DNA of 10,130 nucleotides from Candidatus Brocadiales bacterium. Its GTDB lineage: Bacteria > Planctomycetota > Brocadiia > Brocadiales > Bathyanammoxibiaceae. Of this stretch, positions 6,116 through 10,130 are shown piece after piece. Under the pieces are notes generated by a model. The model saw only the letters and a list, made by a program, of their open reading frames with translations, ran no database searches and was not told where the DNA came from. The stretch lies in contig JAUQZZ010000066.1 of assembly GCA_030586765.1 (NCBI GenBank), positions 1-10,130 on the forward strand. Direction: 5' to 3'. Both the position numbers and the translations under genes were made by a program. Numbering within the stretch: position 1 is the stretch's first letter; each line of letters begins with the position of its first letter.

Positions 6116-7687
6116 TTAAAAGTCCATTTGAAACCTCAGCCCAAAAGTAGCGAGGGGGTCCTCGTCTTCGGCGTCAGAAACTGGGCTATTGAAAAGTAAC
6201 TGTGAGTTCAGGGAGAGGCTCAGGTGGTCTGTGAGGAAGAAGCTGTAATAGGCCTCCGCGACGTCCTCCTTTCTTCCATCCACTCTTTTTAACTGGCTAA
6301 AGGCCAGGGCAGTATGGTCAAACTTTCTGAAGGAAAAGGGTGACCTCATGCCCAGGCCAAGGCTCCAGGCCCACTCCTTCTCCCCCTCCCTCTTCTTATC
6401 CTCCGTCCCCGCCCCAGGGGTAATGCGGGAGGTAGTGTGGCTGGTTATACCGTACCTGGCGAAGGAAGTGAGCCGCTGGGTTAACTGCTGGTCCAGGCTT
6501 ATTCCTATGGCACGGCTAAGGGTGTCACCATTGTATCTGCCCCAGAGTCTATAGTTGCCACCTAGACCGAAGAGGAAGCGTGGGGCATAGTAGTCGAGTT
6601 CGGCAATGCCATAGACCCTGTCGGTAACAGCGGTGCCAGAGTTGTCGGCGCTCTGGAGTCCCAGGCCAAAGCTGTAGCCCCTCTTGGTATCAAAGTAGGC
6701 CACCATCCCAGGGCCGTTGACAGGTGGTTCCAGGGCAGGGTTATTCACAAAGGCACTGGCTATAAACTGGGTGGTCTCGTCGTTGGCCACAGCGTTTAGG
6801 TCAAAATAGTTGGTGAGGTCTAGCTTGCCCCCGATTAGGCGGAGCCTGTCTTTCATGAAGATAGACTGTAGCCAGGCCTCTCGGACACTTACCCTGTCTA
6901 CACCGTCGCTATCCTGGGTGGAGCCTCTTGAGGCATCATCGTTGAGGCCCGACTGGCTCAGTACAAAGCGGTCTGGACCACCGCCGCCAATGGCCTCCAG
7001 GTTCAGAAAGAGGGTGGAGTTAAACATGGGCCTGTGGAGGAAGAAGAGGTCAAAAGAGCCCTGGGCAAAGGTGCTGTCTTTGGTATGACTGTTTGTCAAT
7101 TGCTGCATAATTCCTGTAGCACTCATGCCCACGGCCACCCGCTTCTTAAACTCCTCCTCAAGCATAGCCCCTATAAGGTCTGAGACGCTCTCCTTTCGTG
7201 CATACTTGTACTTTCTTAGGGCAGTCCTTTCTTTTTGTGGTTTTCCACAGAGGTGGCAGAGGTTGTCCTTTCCAGGGTGGTCATAGATATGTCCTTCAGG
7301 GCAGACCCACTCCTTTACTCTTTTAATCTCTTCTACAGGTTCCAGGAGGAACATCTTGCCAGCCATATCCTCCAGTCTCTCTATGCGGCGCTCCAGTCTC
7401 TCCTTCTTACCCTCCGGGGGTGCTGCTTTTTCCTCCACTGGGGTGACGGATTCACCCGAAAGGCTTCTTAGGGCCCTTTCTACGCCCTGGATTTTTCCCT
7501 CGTTATGTTCCATCCTTTGCTTCAGTGTGTCCTGTTCGGCCTTTAGGGCTTCAAGTTCTTCCTTTAGCTGGACTAGGTTAACTTCTTCCATGCCAGTTGA
7601 AGGCGGAGATGCAAATCCTTGTGATGGACAGTAAGCGGTGCTAGCAAGACTAAAGAGATAAAGTACACCGTAGAGAAGATACCGCAT
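6116..7687 (-). CDS. OprB-like outer-membrane porin with N-terminal coiled coil and metal-binding-type Cys motif
   Basis: 523 residues. A signal peptide (hydrophobic 4-17, cleavage near QGFA, residue 27) leads into a charged coiled-coil stretch (about 35-115). A short knuckle follows, with C129, H133, C144 and C147 (CPEGH ... PGKDNLCHLCGKP), resembling heavy-metal-binding or zinc-ribbon motifs. Residues 185-523 form the barrel, with OprB-family traits: VREAWLQSIFMKDRLRLIGG (268-287), the KLDLTNYFDLNAVAND block (288-303) and a C-terminal FGLRFQMDF ending in Phe, the beta-signal for Bam insertion. Expected in the outer membrane as a channel; OprB relatives take up sugars, but substrate cannot be inferred from that here. 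ATG 7687 has AGGAGG 7 bases upstream. First gene behind the tandem cobalamin riboswitches, hence probably repressed by B12 and possibly an uptake channel for corrinoids or cobalt. Confidence 0.88.
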   Translation of the reverse strand: MRYLLYGVLYLFSLASTAYCPSQGFASPPSTGMEEVNLVQLKEELEALKAEQDTLKQRMEHNEGKIQGVERALRSLSGESVTPVEEKAAPPEGKKERLERRIERLEDMAGKMFLLEPVEEIKRVKEWVCPEGHIYDHPGKDNLCHLCGKPQKERTALRKYKYARKESVSDLIGAMLEEEFKKRVAVGMSATGIMQQLTNSHTKDSTFAQGSFDLFFLHRPMFNSTLFLNLEAIGGGGPDRFVLSQSGLNDDASRGSTQDSDGVDRVSVREAWLQSIFMKDRLRLIGGKLDLTNYFDLNAVANDETTQFIASAFVNNPALEPPVNGPGMVAYFDTKRGYSFGLGLQSADNSGTAVTDRVYGIAELDYYAPRFLFGLGGNYRLWGRYNGDTLSRAIGISLDQQLTQRLTSFARYGITSHTTSRITPGAGTEDKKREGEKEWAWSLGLGMRSPFSFRKFDHTALAFSQLKRVDGRKEDVAEAYYSFFLTDHLSLSLNSQLLFNSPVSDAEDEDPLATFGLRFQMDF

Positions 7688-7693
7688 GTATTA

Positions 7694-7717
7694 CCCTCCT
7701 TTCCCCGCGGAAACGGG
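7694..7717 (-). promoter_or_regulatory. Candidate Shine-Dalgarno-sequestering hairpin of the downstream cobalamin riboswitch
   Basis: Between the aptamer and the porin start, TTTCC (7713-7709) can pair with GGAAA (7704-7700) around a GCGG loop. Two further C-G pairs past a bulged G (C7715, C7716 with G7699, G7698) mask the AGG part of the AGGAGG site (7700-7695). The GCGG loop is complementary to CCGC in the aptamer's GCCCCGCAA segment, which would allow a kissing-loop interaction of the kind known for translational B12 riboswitches. The mechanism is inferred. Confidence 0.5.
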
Positions 7718-7726
7718 ATAAATGGC

Positions 7727-7877
7727 GTGCAAGATAGGTCTCCTGGCTAACGGGTCACCCTACTCTCTGCGCCTTCCCACCCGCCTGAGGCGGACAGTGG
7801 CTAGCCTGCAGATTTCGTCACCGTTACAGTTGCGGGGCAGCGGCAGATTTTAACTGCCTTCCCTTTGCATCTTGCAC
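7727..7877 (-). promoter_or_regulatory. Cobalamin riboswitch, downstream copy (next to the porin gene)
   Basis: Closing helix P1 is a perfect 9-bp pair, GTGCAAGAT (7877-7869) with ATCTTGCAC (7735-7727). Inside, in the usual order, are AAAGGGAA, GTTAAAATC, GCTGCCCCGCAACTGTAA, GGTGACGAAA, GCCACTG, GGGAAGGCGCAGAGAGTAGG and the B12 box AGCCAGGAGACCT (within 7748-7733). This is close to the family consensus throughout. There is no T-run terminator between it and the porin start 40 bases downstream, so control of translation is the likeliest output. No promoter is evident between the two aptamers, so its RNA should come from read-through of the upstream terminator. Confidence 0.95.
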
Positions 7878-7920
7878 AGATGACTATTTGTTTTTTATCC
7901 TTTTGTCTCTATTCTCCTCC

Positions 7921-7969
7921 AAATAAAAAACCCGCATTCCCTAGGGAAAACACCTAAGGAGATGCGGGT
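7921..7969 (-). terminator. Intrinsic terminator between the two riboswitches
   Basis: ACCCGCAT (7969-7962) pairs with ATGCGGGT (7937-7930). After one bulged C the stem continues with TCCTTAGG (7960-7953) against CCTAGGGA (7945-7938), one G-U pair, closing a 7-base loop. Six T residues follow (7930-7925), then ATTT. This is a textbook rho-independent terminator on the minus strand. Its 5' arm is also codons 5-9 and the stop of the short leader ORF. Confidence 0.88.
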
Positions 7970-7983
7970 AAATTCTTCTTCAT
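7954..7983 (-). CDS. Nine-residue leader peptide overlapping the terminator (putative)
   Basis: ATG 7983 opens a 9-codon frame, MKKNLPASP, ending at TAG 7956-7954. Its ribosome-binding site GGGAGG (7996-7991) is 7 bases upstream, as good as that of any gene in the window. The frame starts 40 bases after the upstream aptamer, and codons 5 to stop coincide with the 5' arm of the terminator. A ribosome reading to the stop codon would cover that arm and prevent termination, so the ORF may be the true target of the upstream riboswitch. It has no repeated regulatory codons typical of amino-acid attenuators. It could instead be the remnant start of a lost gene; no coding continuation is visible. Confidence 0.55.
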   Translation of the reverse strand: MKKNLPASP

Positions 7984-7990
7984 ATATTCG

Positions 7991-8017
7991 CCTCCCTTAC
8001 CACGAGGAGCATCGTGA
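7991..8017 (-). promoter_or_regulatory. Expression-platform hairpin and ribosome-binding site of the leader ORF
   Basis: CACGA (8016-8012) pairs with TCGTG (8005-8001) around the loop TGCTCC, ending 4 bases before the GGGAGG site. The CTCC in the loop region (8009-8006) is complementary to GGAG of that site (7995-7992), so hairpin formation and masking of the ribosome-binding site are alternative folds. Which fold the bound aptamer favours cannot be decided from sequence alone. Confidence 0.45.
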
Positions 8018-8022
8018 GGTTT

Positions 8023-8189
8023 CTACAGGCAGGTCTTCTGACTATCGGGTCATCCTACTGGCTGCGCCTTCCCATCCACCCAAGGCGGATAGTGGCCTTC
8101 TTGCAGCTTTCGTCGCCGAATACAGCGGCGGGTCCGTGATGGCCTTTAACCATCTTCCCTTTTTGTCCGCCTCTAGCGAACACCTGTAG
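8023..8189 (-). promoter_or_regulatory. Cobalamin riboswitch, upstream copy
   Basis: P1 pairs CTACAGG (8189-8183) with CCTGTAG (8029-8023). Conserved parts appear in order: AAAAGGGAAGATGGTTAAAGG, split here as AAAGGGAA then GGTTAAAGGCC; CGCTGT; GGCGACGAAAGC; GGCCACT; GGGAAGGCGCAGCCAGTAGG; ATGACCCG; and the B12 box AGTCAGAAGACCTGCC (8043-8028). The segment usually read as CCCCGCAACTGT is diverged (CCCGCCGCTGT). The aptamer begins about 12 bases after the predicted transcription start and is followed by the leader ORF and terminator. Confidence 0.93.
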
Positions 8190-8207
8190 ACTCAGATTAT
8201 GGGGCCT

Positions 8208-8235
8208 ATTTTAAGCCCAGTCCTCTTATTGTCAA
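8208..8235 (-). promoter_or_regulatory. Sigma70-like promoter of the tandem-riboswitch operon
   Basis: TTGACA (8235-8230), a perfect -35 box, is followed after 16 bases by TAAAAT (8213-8208). Transcription should start near 8201, just before the first aptamer. It is the only good promoter between the flavoprotein gene and the porin gene, so all riboswitch and operon RNA probably begins here. Confidence 0.7.
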
Positions 8236-8265
8236 GGGGAAAATATTTTGTGGGCGGGTTGAGTT

Positions 8266-8293
8266 GTAGGGGCACGTTGCAACGTGCCCCTAC
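8266..8293. repeat. Perfect 28-bp palindrome (dispersed-repeat type)
   Basis: Each 14-base half reads GTAGGGGCACGTTG, and the two halves are exact reverse complements, giving a hairpin-capable, GC-rich element. It lies between the end of the flavoprotein gene and the operon promoter. No T-run follows on the minus strand, so it is not a standard terminator for the flavoprotein gene, although on the plus strand a TATTATTTT stretch follows. Such palindromes commonly belong to REP-like dispersed families. Confidence 0.75.
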
Positions 8294-8309
8294 TATTATT
8301 TTGAGGTTT

Positions 8310-8329
8310 CGCAGGGCTTAAGCCCTGCG
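8310..8329. repeat. Perfect 20-bp palindrome (dispersed-repeat type)
   Basis: Half-site CGCAGGGCTT and its exact reverse complement, 16 bases from the 28-bp palindrome. Together they fill much of the spacer after the flavoprotein gene (8236-8391), in which I see no gene. Likely an intergenic repeat copy; a role as a transcript end for the flavoprotein message is possible but no T-run follows. Confidence 0.65.
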
Positions 8330-8391
8330 GCACCCCCTGGGGTATGACTTTGCGGAGGTTCGTGGAGACGTAATGAAGAAGGGGACAGAAT

Positions 8392-8970
8392 TCAGTTCTC
8401 TATAAGATGGCGGGCAGCCTTGTAGGCCTTTTCCATAAATTCTGGATGTTTTTTAACCTCGCCTTTCTCCTCCAGCCCGCAAAAGAGGAGTTCCCCTTTG
8501 TACTCTACATCCAGGACATGGAAGAGGGCCTTGACGGTACTTATAGCCCCTCGGAAGGCCCCATCGCCCTTTTCCATGGCGGCTGTGGATAAGAAAAGTC
8601 CTTTAGGATGGCCATTACTATTCCTCAAGGGCTGACCCAGGACGTAGTGCCTGGCCCACAGGGCCTGGCAGCGGTCTATCAAGGCCTTTAGCTGGGCACT
8701 GATGCCCATAAAGTATAAGGGGGAGGCAACGACTATATAATCTGCCTCAAGAAGTTTTTGATAGACCCCTTGCATCTCATCGGCAATGACACATTCCCCT
8801 GTTTCCCTGCAGCGGCCGCAGGAGTTGCAGGGGGATATATTAAGCTCATGCACCACCAGCTTATGGGCCTCCACGCCTGCCTCTTTGGCGGCCCTGATGA
8901 CCTCTTCTAGAAGGAGTTCTGTATTACCCATCCTTCTGGGGCTGCCAGAAATGGCCAGGAGTTTCTTCAT
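8392..8970 (-). CDS. Iron-sulfur flavoprotein (NADPH-dependent FMN reductase/flavodoxin-like family)
   Basis: 192 residues, cytoplasmic, no signal peptide. The flavodoxin-like fold starts MKKLLAISGSPRRMGNT (1-17), the FMN phosphate-binding loop, followed by a compact cysteine motif C48-x2-C51-x2-C54-x5-C60 that matches the 4Fe-4S site of archaeal and anaerobic iron-sulfur flavoproteins (Isf). ASPLYFMGISAQLKALIDRC (82-101) is the second FMN-binding region. Length is typical for the family. Such proteins transfer electrons between ferredoxin-type donors and acceptors such as oxygen or peroxide in anaerobes; the partner here is unknown. ATG 8970 overlaps the TGA of the upstream epimerase-like gene (ATGA), with AAGGA upstream, so translation is probably coupled. 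The cluster suggests an organism with anaerobic metabolism, which is weak evidence alone. Confidence 0.9.
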   Translation of the reverse strand: MKKLLAISGSPRRMGNTELLLEEVIRAAKEAGVEAHKLVVHELNISPCNSCGRCRETGECVIADEMQGVYQKLLEADYIVVASPLYFMGISAQLKALIDRCQALWARHYVLGQPLRNSNGHPKGLFLSTAAMEKGDGAFRGAISTVKALFHVLDVEYKGELLFCGLEEKGEVKKHPEFMEKAYKAARHLIEN

Positions 8971-9932
8971 AAGGGATTCCTTTCTATTGTTACTGCCTGC
9001 TTCTGGACCTTCTGGGAGAAGTATTCCAGGGTCTTTAACAGGCCTTCTCTTCTATCTACCTTGGGTTCCCAGCCCAGGGTCTTTTTTGCCTTGGCGATAT
9101 CGGGCCTCCTCTGCTTCGGGTCATCAACGGGGAGGGGTTTGAAGACCACCTTGCTCTTACTGGAGGTAAGCTCAATAATCTCACTGGCCAGTTGCAGGAG
9201 GGTTATTTCAGAGGGATTTCCCAGGTTTATAGGCTCGTGTTCACGGGAAAGGAGGAGTTTGTAGAGGCCTTCCACCATGTCTGATATATAGCAGAAGCTG
9301 CGGGTCTGTTTACCATCGCCGAAGACGGTGAGATCTTCGCCCCTGAGGGCCTGAATCATGAAGGTGGGTAAGGCCCGCCCGTCCTCCAGGCGCATCCCAG
9401 GGCCGTAGGTGTTAAAGATCCTGGCTATCTTGGTGTCTATACCATGCTCCCTGTGGTAGGCCATGGTCAGGGCCTCGGCAAAACGTTTTGCCTCATCGTA
9501 AACCCCTCTGGGTCCCACGGGATTCACATGTCCCCAGTAGGTCTCTGATTGGGGATGCTCTTGGGGGTCTCCGTAGACCTCCGAGGTAGAGGCCAGGAGG
9601 AACTGGGCCCCCTTTCGTTTGGCAAGGCCCAGGGCTATTAGGGTACCAAGGGAACCTACCTTCAGGGTTTGAATGGGCAGCCTCAGGTAATCCGCAGGGC
9701 TGGCAGGGGAGGCCAGATGCATTACGCAGTCTATCTTTTCCTCTATGTTTATGGGTTCGGTAATATTGTGCTGGAGGAACCTAAATCTGTCGTTATTTAA
9801 TAAATGGGTAATGTTTTCCTTAGTTCCTGTAAGGAGGTTATCTAGGCAAATTACAGAGTGGTCTTTCTCCAGGAGGTAATTACAGAGATGGGAGCCTATG
9901 AAGCCTGCGCCCCCAGTGACTAATATACGCAT
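8967..9932 (-). CDS. UDP-glucuronate decarboxylase-like NAD-dependent epimerase/dehydratase
   Basis: 321-residue short-chain dehydrogenase of the extended type, cytoplasmic. GGAGFIG (7-13) binds NAD, D31 ends the second strand, STSEVYGDP (115-123) and Y145-x3-K149 form the active site. Strong UDP-xylose synthase marks are LASPASPADY (73-82), HVNPVGPRGVYDEAKR (135-150), GPGMRLEDGRALPTFMIQAL (177-196) and DDPKQRRPDI (270-279). The expected reaction is UDP-glucuronate to UDP-xylose plus CO2 for envelope glycans; a related epimerase or dehydratase specificity cannot be excluded. ATG 9932 has AGGAG (9944-9940) 7 bases upstream. Residues after about 305 form a short, poorly conserved tail. It is the first gene of a two-gene operon with the flavoprotein, an unexpected partner. 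Confidence 0.92.
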   Translation of the reverse strand: MRILVTGGAGFIGSHLCNYLLEKDHSVICLDNLLTGTKENITHLLNNDRFRFLQHNITEPINIEEKIDCVMHLASPASPADYLRLPIQTLKVGSLGTLIALGLAKRKGAQFLLASTSEVYGDPQEHPQSETYWGHVNPVGPRGVYDEAKRFAEALTMAYHREHGIDTKIARIFNTYGPGMRLEDGRALPTFMIQALRGEDLTVFGDGKQTRSFCYISDMVEGLYKLLLSREHEPINLGNPSEITLLQLASEIIELTSSKSKVVFKPLPVDDPKQRRPDIAKAKKTLGWEPKVDRREGLLKTLEYFSQKVQKQAVTIERNPL

Positions 9933-9963
9933 AGGTCAACTCCTCTTAGGTATTCATGGTTAG

Positions 9964-9991
9964 ATTTTACTGGCACATGGTTTAAATTCAA
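9964..9991 (-). promoter_or_regulatory. Possible promoter of the decarboxylase-flavoprotein operon
   Basis: TTGAAT (9991-9986) and TAAAAT (9969-9964) with 16 bases between them, the same spacing and -10 hexamer as the riboswitch-operon promoter. The transcript would start near 9957, giving a leader of about 25 bases containing the AGGAG site. Confidence 0.45.
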
Positions 9992-10100
9992 GTCAAAACT
10001 CCCTCATAACACCCTTTGACAAGAGGCCGTAAGGGATATAGACTGATTTATTAATGAATTGAACCTCTGCAAAAGTGGGGGGTCAGAATAATAGAAATTT

Positions 10101-10123
10101 CCCTCCCCATTGATGGGGGAGGG
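10101..10123. repeat. GC-rich inverted repeat at the right edge (incomplete dispersed repeat)
   Basis: CCCTCCCC (10101-10108) pairs with GGGGGAGGG (10115-10123), with one bulged G, around a short AT-rich loop. The sequence continues GCAGGGTG to the window edge, which looks like the start of a common type of intergenic repeat; it may extend beyond the window. The rest of 9992-10100 shows no gene. Confidence 0.5.
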
Positions 10124-10130
10124 CAGGGTG

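Noticed and set aside
7356..7634. Ser-rich open frame on the plus strand opposite the porin N-terminus
   Set aside because: Serine richness is the antisense of the Glu/Arg-rich coiled coil; no independent support.
7878..7920. A second promoter between the two aptamers
   Set aside because: The region is AT-rich but has no -35-like hexamer at usable distance from a -10-like one; read-through from 8235 explains it better.
7962..8189. 75-residue open frame on the plus strand across the upstream riboswitch
   Set aside because: It is exactly antisense to the aptamer, leader ORF and terminator arm; its sequence is explained by RNA structure and it resembles no protein family.
1..10130. CRISPR arrays, tRNA or rRNA genes, insertion sequences
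   Set aside because: No regularly spaced direct repeats, cloverleaf-type sequences, rRNA segments or transposase genes were seen.

Overview
The window looks like a piece of a Gram-negative (diderm) bacterial chromosome. It encodes an outer-membrane porin with a C-terminal beta-signal, two apparent lipoproteins, several exported proteins and a nucleotide-sugar enzyme. Arg is often AGG, and promoters are sigma70-like. I cannot assign a lineage; the gene content would suit an anaerobic or microaerophilic environmental bacterium. All genes that I can support lie on the minus strand.

Right to left, in the direction of transcription: a dispersed-repeat hairpin at the edge (about 10101-10123); a UDP-glucuronate decarboxylase-like enzyme overlapping an iron-sulfur flavoprotein by ATGA (8392-9932); a 704-base gene-free stretch (7688-8391) with two perfect palindromes, a strong promoter and two cobalamin riboswitches in tandem; then an exported-protein operon (3273-7687) of an OprB-like porin, a YVTN beta-propeller, a cupredoxin and an S41 peptidase. 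After this come a small lipoprotein with its own start signals (2684-3163), a phosphomannomutase/phosphoglucomutase with an extra four-cysteine N-terminus (1042-2544), and a DUF488 gene followed 3 bases later by protein-L-isoaspartate methyltransferase, which runs off the left edge.

The most interesting region is 3273-8235. Two B12 aptamers precede a porin/beta-propeller operon that has no BtuB. Beta-propellers of this fold (BtuG) capture B12 at the surface of Bacteroides, so a plausible reading is an alternative corrinoid or cobalt acquisition system. Between the aptamers sits a 9-codon ORF with a strong ribosome-binding site; its last five codons and its stop form the 5' arm of an intrinsic terminator. 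This suggests that the first riboswitch may work by gating translation of a leader peptide that in turn decides termination, while the second aptamer may act on translation of the porin. The function of the operon and both mechanisms are inference; the aptamers, ORF, terminator and gene order are read directly from the sequence.
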